Positions 48,800 through 61,428 of a DNA stretch of 64,000 nt are shown piece after piece; the stretch's first letter is position 1, and every line of letters begins with the position of its first letter. Made by a program: the position numbers and the translations under genes. The DNA comes from Trichobilharzia regenti (Eukaryota > Platyhelminthes > Trematoda > Strigeidida > Schistosomatidae). Location of the stretch: contig OX235267.1 in assembly GCA_944472135.2 (NCBI GenBank), forward strand, positions 37,479,312 through 37,543,311, given 5' to 3'. The notes beneath the pieces are model-generated. The model was not told where the DNA came from and ran no database searches. It was given only the letters and a program-made list of their open reading frames with translations.

Positions 48800-49125
48800 T
48801 GTTTCAATTTAATCATGTTAGCAAATAATCCTCTTTGATGAATACAAAGTGTAATGGGTCTGTGATAATATGGATTTAGACCATTTTTCGCATGAGTTCA
48901 GGTGTATGTAGACTACAGTAGTACCGGGCTGACCAAGTGCTGTGTTACTGAAAACCTGTATTAGCCCTCAGAAATGTGACATTTATATGCGGAGATTTTT
49001 GTCTGCCACCGACTGCCTTCAATCACTCAGCGTCGCTTTCAATATGAACAAAAAGGGTGAGTCATTTCAGTTTGACAACTTAGTAAAGGAAGTCATCATG
49101 TGATCCCTACACTGATAGACAGATA
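48800..49125 (+). repeat. Orphan, diverged monomer of the 755-bp satellite
   Basis: Aligns with the reverse complement of the array unit over about 320 bp. Shared blocks include AATATGGAT..AGACCATT, TTCAGGTGTATGTAGA, CGGGCTGAC, CGACTGCCTTCA.TCACTCAGCG, ATTTCAG and ACTTAGTAA..GGA. Identity is roughly 70-75%. The two array frames are interrupted here by stops. It lies 15 kb from the array, in inverted orientation. Confidence 0.75.
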
Positions 49126-49689
49126 GGTGATCGGAAAATGATTTCTATATTCTACGGTTTACTAATATACTTCTCAAAAATAACTGTTTATATCTGATAG
49201 GAATTCACGAAATGGACTGAAATTTTATGAATATTTAAGGAAAATCAAATCCGTTTCAAGTACGAAATTGAATCTCATATTCAGTTCAAAGTCCACATAA
49301 CATTTTTCTGGTAGAAAAGTTCAAATCAAAATGGAGGTGCAATCACACAATAAAGCGATGTGGACGGACAAATCAAAGTCCGCTTAGATTTCTTTTTGAT
49401 CCTAAGAATGTTCAGATCCGGCCTACGGGACACAATTTCGAGAACGTGAGCGAATGTGACCTCACACAAGTACCTAGATAAACTACAACCTTCAATTTGA
49501 AAGAACTCGAAGAAGAAGAGGAAGCTGGAAATTGACGAAAATCAAGCTCAGATATGAGGAAATGAAGGACAAAACGACAGTTGACACAGTCATCAACAAT
49601 CATGATAGAGTAGGAAAGATTATGCAAGATAATTCCATTATCTATGGTGAGAACTTTGCTGTGAACTAAACATGCTCCAAGTCGTCAGT
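49126..49689. other. Unassigned spacer
   Basis: A Glu/Lys/Arg-rich plus-strand stretch near 49500-49650 has no family match. It may be part of the PLE remnant that follows. Confidence 0.3.
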
Positions 49690-50110
49690 AACACCCATTT
49701 AAACGTTGACTTCACTCAGGAAAGTTGAATCTGAATCAACATTTCATTACCTCGATGTTCAACTGCGAAGGAATACTGACAACTAGCTGCGAATACGGAT
49801 CTACAGAAAAAAGTAACATAGAATGGACATTTTATTAACATTTTAAAGCTGTGTGTCTCCAGGTAGAAAGAGAAATACATTACACTCCGCCTCCTCAAAG
49901 ATCCAGAAAATCAACACTTGGTAGTCAGATGATGGAGAAACGAGAAATTGTGGAGTGATTTTGACGGAGGGTGGGTTCCCTCTGATTTGCAACTCCTTAT
50001 AAAATGCGCTCAGGAACATTATCCAGCATGGTTATATAGGGAGAATGCAAGCCTGTATACAGATAGGTAAAAGAACATCTGGCGAATTCAGGATACTCAG
50101 GTCCGTTGGA
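49690..50110 (+). pseudogene. Penelope-like RT thumb and GIY-YIG remnant
   Basis: Across frameshifts the plus strand reads LQVVSNTHLNVDFTQ, then HYLDVQLRRNTDN, a stop, and LRIRIYRK. This matches the FLDVLL..R and IYRE block of the PLE RT at 39.1 kb. Further on, AQEHYPAWLYREN (about 50007-50045) matches the EHIPVWL helix of the GIY-YIG domain. Much in between is lost, so this is an old, internally deleted copy. Confidence 0.6.
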
Positions 50111-52424
50111 AAAGTCTTTCAAAGCCATACACACGTTCCGATCAAACCAACCAAGAGAAGTAAAATCAAGACACCTGGACATAAACGAATCACTAGCGAT
50201 CCAATTTTTCTAGGCCACTTTATGGATTTTTCAATGATCCGTCTAACCGTTGTCTCCATCGTGGCCATCATGAAAAGTCAGTCTTATCAATACGGATTAT
50301 CTTATTATATTTCTTATAGACCTTTTCTTTGAATTCTGCCACTGTGACGTTTTTAATTCCTATCTTCACTACGACATTTGTTTTTGATCTGAACTTTCTC
50401 TCTTTTGAGTTACGACTGCGTCTTTGAACCGTTATTTCAGAAACTATCAATTCTTTTCAGTAATTGTGATCTTGTTATGTCCCTTTTACCCGATCTTTGT
50501 GATTTGTACACTTTTTAATTTGATTAACTTAACCTTTGATCGCAAATAATTCTGTAACTTACTCACACACTTATCATGAATGTACCAATCTACAGCCTAG
50601 TTGATGGCCTCATGGAACAGAAAATTTTCTACGCTGCAACTGTGTTTTGGGAATTCATTTGCTTGTCTTTATGACGAATTGATCGTTCGATTTTTGTGAA
50701 GTTGCAAGTGTGATTCCATACCGAAATGATCTGACAAGTGTATGTAACCAGAAATTCATGGACACCAGACATCTTCTTAGTCAAAACCAGTCTTCGAATG
50801 GACCTGGATTTCATGGTTGATCTACCTTGTGATATGTTCTAAAGACGCGTTAAAACATCTTTGAGAAAAACTCTTCGTAGAAACGCAGAAAACTTTCTCG
50901 ACTCACGTGAATTCAATAAAGGGTCTGAACATCAAAAAAAGAATTAGTAATTCATATTATAATAAATGTATTTAAGGAAATTGTGTTAAGTATGAATTTC
51001 AAGTGATTGATTTTTTATACAGTTGGGATTTTAAAGATACAACAGCTATAATTTCTTGTGACAGTAATTATTTTGCGGTAGTTATGCATGAAACGTAAGG
51101 CGTTTTATTCATTCCTCAGTGAAACAGACCATTTATGTGATCATGCACCGCATTCAGTTTTCGACATACTGTGTCAATCCATCGCACAACTAGAGGTCAA
51201 ACAAACAGTAGATAGAAGATTTAGAAGCATTATTTTGGAGATTCAGATTTGAAAAGAAGACGCATCAAAGACATACTGGACTATGCCTGACGTTGTGAGA
51301 TGACATAAGTCATTAAACATGCTCATCCAAATCTGTTATTGAAGCTTATCCCACTAAACATGTATAAATTTATTCTATTTCGAAATTTAAAGGAAATCGA
51401 TCTGATGGGAATTGTATTCCATCAATCTCTCCAGAATGACGTGTCTTAATATTTCGCTTGGTGTAGAAAGAAGCACAACCGATCATCCAACACTCTAAAC
51501 GTGATCCGCAAGTGGATTGTGGTACAAATATAAGCTAAATTTTTGTACAAGCGTCAGGTGCTGTATCCATTACATACCATTCTTCGAGAATTTCTAACTA
51601 CGAATTTACGCTAGAGTAATAAGGAAACTTGTCAATCAATCAAATGATGTCACGAAATATGTGTAATCACGAATGAGATGTGGGATGGCAAAATATTGCA
51701 TTTCAGTTGATGAGGAATTCACTCTCAAATCTAAATGTTAAAAACATCTCCGTGTGAATGCTGAATGAAAATCCACTCGAAGCAGATCTGATTCATTTGG
51801 TGAAGTGCATACTTTCGCATACATTTGTACTCACCAACCAGAAGCAACTGGATTCCAGTCAGTGATGCTTTTCCAAATGAAGTCTTCAATCATCAGCCAT
51901 CGTTTCTCTGATGAAGCGATATATGCTCCTAGGGTGGCGACTTATGCTATAGATATTAGTCCTTATCTGAATTCCAGTGGATGTTGATTTGCCGACTAAA
52001 ACGGCAGGTCTTCTTCTGTGATCTCTTTGGGCAGATCATCATTCAATGAGTAATGGGTGAATTTCAATGACGAGTGCTGACTAGGCCAAGAATAAGTGTC
52101 TGGATTTTAGTCGCCAAAATGACTATATGTGAACCACAGGTAGTTATAAACGTCCTCCGTCACACTCCTCAAACGCTCTCCAAACATGTCATCGAACACT
52201 TGACCTCAAGTTTACATAAAGTTGGGAAACACACAATCAACACAGCTCTATCCTGTAACAACTGATCGAATCTCCACAAAAAATTAACCCATTAATCAAC
52301 TTCACAGTTATCTACACAATGCCGTGGAATATCGCTTGAGGAGTACGCACGAAATTTCTTCAAAGCGTAGAAGCAACGGCTGAAATCTGCATACACAATG
52401 TATTTCAATAGTCATACAATCTGC
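50111..52424. other. Gene-free spacer
   Basis: Short frames only (50045-50332, 51805-51987, 52074-52265). No motif, repeat partner or RNA signal was found. Confidence 0.4.
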
Positions 52425-52620
52425 AACCAGCCTGTGTTTTGTTAACACCGGATAGGCGGCTTGAGAAGTTGTCCCTCAATTACATGATTCTCTCACAACA
52501 CTCTCCTATTGAATTTCTGTCCCTAACTACAAATAGTGTTACCTTGACTCTTGCTCACTTTTAGTTGAATCCTAATGAAATCATAAAGTTACATGATTTT
52601 ACTCAAACACTGCTTGAGCC
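52425..52620 (+). repeat. Diverged relative of repeat R
   Basis: Follows the R order: AACACCGGATAGGCGGCTTG (R: GAACACTGGATAAGCGATTT), a TGAATTTCTGTCCCTAACTA block (R: TGAATTTCTATCTCTAATTT), then a GTGTTACCTTGACTC region. It shows that R is a dispersed repeat and not unique to the 37-41 kb duplication. Confidence 0.55.
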
Positions 52621-54154
52621 TGTCTTCCATTTGGGATAGATTGTCTTCCTTGCATCTCATATTGTCACATCACTGATGAGTAGAATTGTTCCTGTCACTG
52701 ACCCAACTAATGACTGGTCGCGTGACCGCAATCCTATTTAACCAAGTTATTGTCCAGTAGAGAACAGCACTAATGATTTCCAGATAATCGAGCAATGTCT
52801 GACTGTATCTACACAGCCAACAGTAATATATTATCTCTACACCAATGACACCTCATTCCCGTATCACTCATCTTAGCGCAAGCGAGGCAATCATCAGATG
52901 TCGTAGACTATGCATACTGTCTGGAACAGGTGACTGTCCAGGAATCATAGGAGTAGCTATGATACACCGTATGCACACAAAAGTGAGGAAAAGAGGAAAT
53001 CATTCCAGGTATACTGTGACAAGAACGCTCCCCAGAAGACAGTTCATGTTGAAGCTGACCGGTGGTCCAGTGCATCTCTTCACAGTCCTAGGCTGCCAGT
53101 ATCAAAATGGAATGAAAAATACTAAATGTCTTACTTTCGACCACTACCTTCACTATTATTGTTATTTTCGTTACTCTCTTCAATATATCCATCAATATCA
53201 GGATGGACATAAACTACATGTTGTCACTCAGGGTACATCAATTAGATGAGAAAGAGAGGAATCGACTGGAATGCAGATGAAAGTTCGATCCTCAAAGCTT
53301 GAAACAAAGCTCAACTGCAGTAGAATTATGATCAATAAACTCATTCTCCACTGGAATCGAAGAAGAGAAAAAACGTGAGTTGGTCAAAACATCCAAGAAC
53401 CTAGACAGCAGATGTTTCTTCATTTAAAAGACATGAAATATGCGAAGTCTGTTCACATCTAACAAGGAAGTCAGAAGTTTGTTAATTATCACGGAGGAGG
53501 TGGTTGAAAACAAAAGATTCCGAGAAAAAAAGAAACAAGAATCCATTGCCAAAAAAATATCTCGAGTGAAATAAGGATGCATCGGACACACACTGGAGAG
53601 ACTGCTGAATGGCATCAGCCATCAGTCAACGACAAGTCGAGCGTCGGTTCAAAGCTTAAATGCAGTAGATGGAAGCATATTGTGAGTCGTGATGCCAGGT
53701 GAAGATGACCGGACAGAACAGCACGGAACAGAGTCACGTCGCTGAAAACCTACGTTTCAAACGGAACCGGAATGAAAAATAGGAATATTTATAATCCCGT
53801 CACTGACGTCTTCACCTTTATGCATAGACTCGAGAGTGGGAGGTCTAATTCTGGACTACGTCAGAGTGTCGATCGATGTCGAAATAACCACCTTCAGCAT
53901 ACTCGAAATGACACAATAAGCTCTACTCATTCAAAGGAAAAATACAATAATGAGAGTTGTGTTACAACAAACGGTAATAGTAGAAGAAGTCACAAGAAAT
54001 TAACTCATAAGTTACAAATATGTTGATTGAGGCACATTTACACGATGAGAAATGTCTCAAACAGAGTTAAACTGAACTTATCATCAACACGTTTATAACG
54101 CAAGATGAGAACCATAAAATACTCGAGATAACAGAATCACAAATTATCTGCTGT
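52621..54154. other. Gene-free spacer
   Basis: Contains an open frame of 134 codons (52845-53249) without recognisable motifs and a Ser/Asn-rich frame (53772-54026). Neither has a paralogue in the window or a splice context strong enough for a call. Confidence 0.4.
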
Positions 54155-54735
54155 TTATTCACCTTGATGAATGGAATTGATATTGAATATATTTTGTTGG
54201 CACATAAACAAACATTCAATTTATGTAGGTGGAGGTCACTCACGCTGAGTTGTCACGATAGAATACCACTAGTCTCATTACGAGAGTGCACATTTGAGTA
54301 GAGTGCACCGCTTATGAGAAGGATCGATTACTTCTATGTGTCTACTGACAACAAGATATCAGAGGGGAGTTAGATAGTCGTGTATAATCTACTGATCAGT
54401 GATCAGATATAGAAGTGCACATAGATGGATGTATCAGCCAACACAAGAATTTGTGACTCAGTCAAAATTTCTAATTAACCGTGAACTTCCATTTTATTTC
54501 TTGTTTTAACGAGTAGATGTGAAATTAACAAACAAGCACTCAACTTTATATGCCTTCTATATTCAGTGAAAGTTTCACGCAGACAACTAGTAGCAATCAG
54601 TGCCTGATGATGATGATGGCGGGGTGCATTATGCGATGGGTAGCTACAGTCGAGCGAAGAGAGGGCTGATGATGCGCTTCTACTAGTCGTCACAGACCAT
54701 GTCGTACGGAAGACGACATCCACTAACGACCGACA
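54155..54735 (-). repeat. Relative of the palindrome spacer and inner arm
   Basis: Its reverse complement aligns with about 6900-7465: GGTGGAGGTCACTCAC, GTCTCATTACGAGA, ACACAAGAATTTGTGAC and TTCTAATTA words in the same order. Only one arm is present, so this locus represents the element before inverted duplication. Identity is about 70-75% by eye. Confidence 0.7.
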
Positions 54736-55860
54736 GACAACAAATAAGTTCAGACTTGTGTGTTACTCTTCGTTAGAACCCAATATTCTACCATATACTA
54801 CAGCATGTTGACACGATTATGTATGTTTTCGCATACTTGCACACATTAGGGACGGTCTGAATACAGCCAGTCTATTCAATGTGAAGTCTCACATGAGTGT
54901 GGATACGGTTCAATCAGTTGAAAAAATTAACCAATTTACAATTAGTGTAATTAGCCATAACCAACATTTTCATAGGGAAAGGGTCATCGTTTGCGCTTCT
55001 TACTTCCTCTTAAAACATTTCAGTTTCTTCATTTTCGCCTAAGGATTTTGATGACAAATAGGTTTGTTTATTGCGATACTTTGTTCTTGTGACAACATGC
55101 TGTGAGAAAATTATTCGATAAATCGACTAAGTGAGAAAGACTGGGCATGAAAACCGTTTTTGTCTCTTCACCGTACTTAGAAAGCTGTTATCATCTGTGT
55201 TACGAGATATTATATGTAGTCTTCAAAGGACCGAGATGAGTGAAATAGTACTGTTGTTGGTATTCAGTTGGGTGGAACGATACACTCTGATTTCCACAGC
55301 TGGCTGCATAAATGAGGTTATAGTGCATGATATCAATCTATATGTGAGTAAATGATACATTTACACAGTGCTCTGAACTGCGATCATTTGTGAAAATGAA
55401 ACGAGTAGAATCTGGGAGAATCCTGTTCCATGTTTATTCCCTTGAAGATAGGCAGTCCCGTGATATGCAAAGGTATCACATGCATCAACATTCACCAAAT
55501 ATATCGAAAGTAAATCAGACTCGTAGGTCGGTGAGATGTAATATCTTGGTGAACCGAATCCACTGGCTTTGATGGCATAATCTGAGTTTGACTTCAATTT
55601 GAGGTGCCATAATCTAAGATTAACTACTAATTATCAGACGACGGTCAAAAAACTCATCTGAAATAACTGAAGCTGAGGTTAGTGAAAGGTCACTACATAT
55701 GTCTCATATCGTAGACTGTAGAAGGTCATTCGAAGAGTTAACATTTGCATTCAGAAACAAACTGGTGTTATTCGCACCCTTCCATCTTCAATATGCTCTG
55801 TGATATTTTAAATCCCTTGTTTCAATTATATCAAGTCGTTATGTGCGTGTGCTGGATAAC
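54736..55860. other. Gene-free spacer
   Basis: Short frames only (for example 55131-55355). Nothing recognisable was seen. Confidence 0.4.
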
Positions 55861-55864
55861 ATGA

Positions 55865-56010
55865 GTGAGAAAAGCACTTCGAAGACCAGGCAGTACTGGA
55901 TACGTATTTCATCCTAGTTGGAGACTGCAGCACCCACTCATAACACCACTGCGAGAGACAGAACCCAAGACCTTCGTTTCACGAGGTGGGGCTGTCCATC
56001 AAGTATTCAC
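55865..56010 (-). repeat. SINE1 fragment
   Basis: In minus orientation it keeps the SINE1 words CAGTACTGGATACGTATTTC, ATCCTAGTTGGAGACT and a GAACCCAAGACCTT region corresponding to the B-box side. Confidence 0.5.
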
Positions 56011-56110
56011 TGGAACGCAGTCTGTTGTCCAGGCCATCAATTCTAACTTCAATCAATACTCCATGTATGCCGTCAACGAGAGTATATGTGCTCACTCTTG
56101 ACTAAGTCTA

Positions 56111-56119
56111 CCCCCCCCC
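56111..56119. repeat. C9 homopolymer
   Basis: An uninterrupted run of nine C, unusual in this AT-rich sequence. No role is visible. Confidence 0.8.
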
Positions 56120-56304
56120 ACCATGACAACGTCTCACTGAGTCTGCAGGCCTTTCATTCTGTGGTCAACCACCAATGGGAAACAGATTGATTTTGGAGAG
56201 TTGCATATCACCCATGTGACTGGTTGGAATGAAGATGACCTACTAACTTCTCTCTCCGTTTTGGATTGTGTTCAGCTGGGATGAACTTAAAAATGAAACG
56301 ATGA

Positions 56305-56463
56305 TACCACAACATCATACTCAACATGTTGTTCCTAATTTGTTTAAGTTGACCAGAGGGAAAGTAGTTTGGGTCACCGATGAGGCAGATTTAGTCATTT
56401 CAGGCTGAAACTGTCATCAACGTGTGTTGATATGGAACTGAATTTCTTACATCGCTTTGTTGT
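56305..56463 (+). repeat. Inverted repeat IR-E, left copy
   Basis: The reverse complement of the last 159 bases of the window (63842-64000) matches this with only a couple of differences (GATTTAGTC versus GATGTTAGTC, and the final few bases). It abuts element C directly. No gene was recognised. Confidence 0.9.
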
Positions 56464-56465
56464 AA

Positions 56466-57880
56466 AATTTTGTTAAACTTCAAACCCTACTGGATACTTC
56501 GCTTGGATTTTTATTTATATATGACTATGGAATATACGAAGCTCATAAAAGAGCTCCACTGTTTGACTCTGACCATTGCATTGTACGCATAATAACCGAA
56601 GCTTCTGGAGATTAACACAACACAGACTTCTCATACACTAATAACGCTCTTAAATATCTCCGTCACTGAACGCTTCTCGTAGCTCAATTCGAGATGATTG
56701 TTCTCTTCTTATGCTTGTAAAATGTGCAGATTTCCTATATTATCCTCCTACTCACATATGTAATGGATCTTTTACAAGAAATATCGTGGCAACCACTCGG
56801 AAAAATAATAAAATTGTCCGTGTAACTAAGTCATCCACTGAGCAAACGAGCTTACGTGAAATCAATATGAGTGTTGAGTTGTCAAATGACTGCATTCTAA
56901 TTTCTCAAGAAGACCTAAGTAAACTGGATTCAAGGAAAATTTGTCCATATCATTGCTTTCGGAAGCTAGCTCTCCTCAAATCGATGATCTTTCCCCTTTT
57001 CTCTTTCCTGCCTTCTTGCATGACATGCTTACCTCTGATGAAATAAACTTTGTCAAGTATGCTCACGACCTAAATTCTTCAGTGACCGTTAGCTTCCAGA
57101 TAGACTGTACTACGATGACTGGCTTACTATCATGAGTCAGCAAATGGTCTTCAAATAATTATGGTAAACTAAATCTTTTATGATATAGGCGGTTAATTAC
57201 ATTTTACGATGTGGAGAAGGTTAAATGAAGCTGTGAATTCCTATGAATGTTGTGGAATTCATGATACTGACACACGTAGAAATCAAGTCTGATATTTGGT
57301 ATCTTGGACTAAGGCTTTCTTCTAATCTTCTCTGATCGTCTTACGAATTATTGATTTCCAAACGAATGTTTCCTCTGATATTCTACATTAAGAAGTTAAA
57401 TCACTCGGGTACAACTCATTCACTTATTTTCTCACAGTTTGTCACAATCGCATCTCACCTATTCTTCCTTCATTGTACACCCTAATTCTTCCCTGAATTG
57501 CTTAAAAAAGAAGATGTCCTACTTCATAGAACTCTGAAGTTTGTCAGTGGGGGAGTGGTATCTCGTTGAGTCATATAATTGACGTTGTTATTAATAGGCG
57601 TTTTTTTGCATGCATCACGTTTGCAAAAGAGATTGAATATGTCTGTGGACATGCACTTCACCCGCCAATCTTACCTTGTGTCTCCTTAAGTAGAACAAGA
57701 AGCCATTTTATAAGACTGTATGCGCGCACGTTTCAGCAAAAGATTCCAACGTAGCATATTTGGCGCGTAAGTTATGTGGTGCAAATAATATCAGGCGCGA
57801 ACAAATTAACTAACTTTCTTACCACTAGTTAATGAACAATTTTCTCCACACTTATAACATCAAGCTTCACTTTTATTATT
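56466..57880 (+). mobile_element. Non-LTR retrotransposon C, truncated and internally rearranged
   Basis: Begins within the end of the endonuclease (a FI-ND-like block, then SDHCIVR near 56560-56580) and runs into the linker and RT start (LVKCADFLYYP, 56714-56748). The middle of the RT is missing or replaced (about 56820-56990). It resumes with FLHDMLTSDEINFVKYAHD near 57019-57069, where the catalytic YADD reads YAHD. The C-terminal block (WYLGL) follows. The 3' end is in an ATT-rich tail near 57870. Nonfunctional. Confidence 0.8.
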
Positions 57881-58070
57881 ATTATTTTTGAATACAGGTT
57901 GATTCCACACTGTATTTTTAGTACAATTATGGAATTTTCAGCATGGATATCGGTAGCCCAAATTTCGCAGGCCAACTATTGATATCAGGTGTGCTTTCGG
58001 AGGGATTGAACCTCGGATCATGTGCATGGTCGCGCGAGAGTCCTGACCACTGTGCCACCGACGCACACTT
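57881..58070 (-). repeat. SINE2 copy, minus strand
   Basis: The minus strand reads GTGTGCGTCGGTGGCACAGT, a B-box relic GGTTCAATCCC, then ATCCATGCTGAAAATTCC and an A-rich tail. It is inserted at the ATT tail of element C. Confidence 0.85.
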
Positions 58071-58279
58071 TCTTATTTGACCACTCCTCTCATTGTGCTT
58101 TGTTTATATTCTCATAAGCGACAACGTCACCTGACCATTGTGTCAATCGTTAGGCGCTTCAAACGAAGTACTTATTCGTCATGAAGCTTTTCATCATTAT
58201 TAACCAGGTATATGTCTCAATACTTCATATCTCTCTCTCTCTTCCATAATTTGGAATTCTTGATTCGTGTGACTACCCA

Positions 58280-59030
58280 TAGTGTGATGTGTGACTGAAT
58301 TTAATTCATTAAAGAGTACATTTCACACTGACTGCTTGAAGATATAATATGCAGTTCCATTTCGAGGCATATTCACTGTTACAAACGTGTGTAACTAAAT
58401 CTCTCGACATTTGCCCTTATAAACTGTCTTCACAAATGAACAGTGATGACCGTTAAACATTTACATCCTATTCAAATCCGCCTAGGTACTTATCAAATTT
58501 TGAAATAAGAACAATGAAGGGATTGCAAAACAATTATTATTATTATTAAAAGAAAAACATTTAATTAAAAGTAATGAATATTGTTAATAAGGAAAGTTGC
58601 ACGAAGTTCGAATTGTCTATTTCAACTGATCGATATGCACGGCATTCTTATCTGCAAAGAAGAAGAATAAAATGACGACATGAGACGCAAAAGAGACAGC
58701 AGATTTTGCGTAGTGTGCCACGTAAGACGAAATGTCTCATAATTATTGAACTGGTGTCAGAGGAAATAGAGATATATACCGCCTGTGGGAATGCATCTAA
58801 TGATGACTTCGGAAACACTGTCTTGTATTTCCGGAAGCTGACACGGAAACGTCTGCCTGAGGCTGACTACAATGTAGTTAACAGACTTATTTACTCACGA
58901 TACCGAATCACGACGCGCACAGCACATTATATTTCGAAGTGGATTTCTGCATATGGACACCATTTCAAATTGTGGTAGGACATTATCTAGTTGTGTTATC
59001 ATTATTTGCATTACACGTTTTATTATTATT
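58280..59030 (+). repeat. Duplicated segment, copy 2 (partner at 13.56-14.31 kb)
   Basis: Inverted partner of 13560-14310, and similar along its length. It ends in a TTATTATTATTATT run near 59020-59034, bounded by ACACG/CGTGT words. Confidence 0.75.
58706..58978 (+). pseudogene. Unrecognised gene fragment, paralogue of 13.6-13.85 kb
   Basis: The frame keeps ASNDDFGNTVLYFRKLT, RKRLPEADYNVV and the GHHF...W end of the fragment at 13598-13846, but the middle is diverged. The N-terminal part is in another frame relative to copy 1. The good donor found in copy 1 is not kept (TGGTAGGAC here). Family unknown. Confidence 0.4.
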
Positions 59031-59034
59031 ATTA

Positions 59035-61428
59035 TTCGTGTAACCTTGGATTTGAAGTTGGTAAAAGTGTCTCATTAACACATATGCCTTTCGCACTTTC
59101 CGTACAGTCGTCTCTAGCCAAATAATCGATTACCAATCGCCTCTCATATTCTCCTCAAAACCCTCCTTATCACACAAATCTAACCGAAGAGGATAAGTCC
59201 TCCTAATAGCAGAAACAGTCAAGTGATGGTGTGGCGCTCGACCTCATTCAACCGCCTCATCACCTGTATTTAAAAGCGACAGTGCTCAGCCAAATCGTTC
59301 AGGAAAACTCGCACTTTCAAATTTGTCCCATTCAAAGATGAAGATCCATGAGGCTGTTGTTGTTGTGGTGATGATGGTTTGTTTGTTGGTTGGTTGGTGT
59401 GTTAAGCGTAAACCACCCGCGAAATGATTGTAGGTCATCAGGGAATATCAATTTCCACAAAAATCCTTCAGCATTTCCATTTCATCGCATTCTGTTCCTC
59501 AGTACAATGATACAGAGTGCTAACTCAAAAATAAGATACAGATATGTAAACAGTGCATGTTCAGTGTTTGCTTACCAGTCATCTATGCTCATATTGTCAC
59601 GGTAACTATAATCAAGTGTGCAGACAGAAAGATGAATGTAAGTCGATGTATGCTCAATTTGAACATTACAAATTCAGACGAATTTATTAAGATGGCTTTC
59701 AACTTGGACGTTAGTGACTGAAAAAGTCCGGGTATGCGAGTTACTCGAGATGAAATCACACATTCGTTGAAGTGTGGCACAGACTTCCCTTCAATGCATT
59801 GTGACGCACTGACGTGTATAGAATTGGTGAAAGTAACTATTGTGCTGCCAAGAAGACATCATTTCCAAATAAATGAGTCCCTGATGTGTGATGTCTGACG
59901 TTTCAATGTTTACGAATACTCAGCCTTCTTTCATCAATGCACGTCATTTGTAAAAAATGGCAGCATGAGTAGAAGCAGAAAGCGGGATGTAAAATCACCA
60001 GGTATGTCAATGTGAATGTCTATCTCAATGTCTGCTTATTCTTGTTTACTCAACAAATTCATCAATCTCATTTCCATTTGGATATACATGAAGATAGGCA
60101 GAACTATGCAATAACAAGGAAAGGTAATAGCACCAACACTAATTCCATCCATCCAAACAGTCATTCGTATATGAAGAAACCTACTCACATAGCTGTCTCG
60201 AATCTGTCCACACATAATATAATATTTTTCACTTCAATGTGCACATTTACTCGGTACTACGGTGCAACATCACTCATGCATACCGTATTTAGGTGTGAAA
60301 TTGTTCGCATTGGAATGTCCATTGGTTGGTGATTACAGCCAGCGAAATCCCGCTGCATAACCCACCTCTTTCATAAAACTGTTATAACACTTGCAAGAGT
60401 ACATCAGTGATAACATGATAACATCCAAATGACAGGTTGAACAAGAATCATTATCAAGAAAGCTTACATGTTTGATTGAGACCGAGTGAGCTGAGTACTG
60501 AAAATAAAGGATTCATTGAGATATGCATAACTTTTGAACAAACGAATTTCTTGTGGAGCATTATTTTCTGTCGAAGCTGAATATAACAATGCAGATTTGT
60601 CCAGAACACAACAGAGTTCGAACTGATATGTATTGCTGAGAGCTGGTATTTTCTACACTAGCGTTTCTTGAATGAGCAAATACAACTAGAGTAGTGCAGA
60701 AAATATATGACTCTATGAATGGCAGACATAAATCTTTGCATTCACAGTCATCCCTCCTTGTTTTCTCAGTAGAGAAACAGTAGGGCAGGCGATCAGTAAT
60801 ACACCGTTACTGCATACTCGAGCAACTGCAATAAAGAACCCATAGAATACAGCGGATTACCATGTTAATAACAGAGTTGGAGAGTAAGTTCCACTGTGAC
60901 TCATCACTAATAAATCTAATTATGAATGAATCAACTGGATTTTCACACTTATGTTTATACTTCGTAATCAGCGAAAAGTCAACATGTTGCATGTTCCTTT
61001 TAAACAATCGGTGATCAAAGTCACTTACCTGGAGCTGCTACTCTTGTCCAGAAGAAGGATCCTGTATACGAGAAGAAAGAGTGTTATATTTGTGATGACT
61101 AACAGCATAAATTGTGCACTACCTGGCAAAAGAATCAAACTGACTGAATGAAATTTAACTCATAGGATTTCAATGTTGACAGTATTTACAAACTGTCTTT
61201 AATATTGCAGGTGGAAACGCATCCATACCCTATCACGTAGAAAGAAAGACATTGGGCAAATCATAAGATTCTCCCTAAGAGTTCTGATCCAATAGGTTCC
61301 TTTGATTGGATGAATAATGACGAATGAAATATCCTACATATGTAAACAGATAAGCATATATATATTTACATATATGCCAAGATGTGGGGAACAATCGTTT
61401 TGACTAACAAGCAATTAACTTGTGCTCA
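59035..61428. other. Gene-free spacer
   Basis: Short frames only (59390-59605, 60012-60332, 60951-61151). Low-complexity GTTGGTTGG near 59383-59397 and a TATATATA run near 61357-61373. No supported gene. Confidence 0.4.

Noticed and set aside
52845..53249. 134-codon frame as a protein gene
   Set aside because: No motif, no paralogue in the window, and no supporting splice, start or polyA context.
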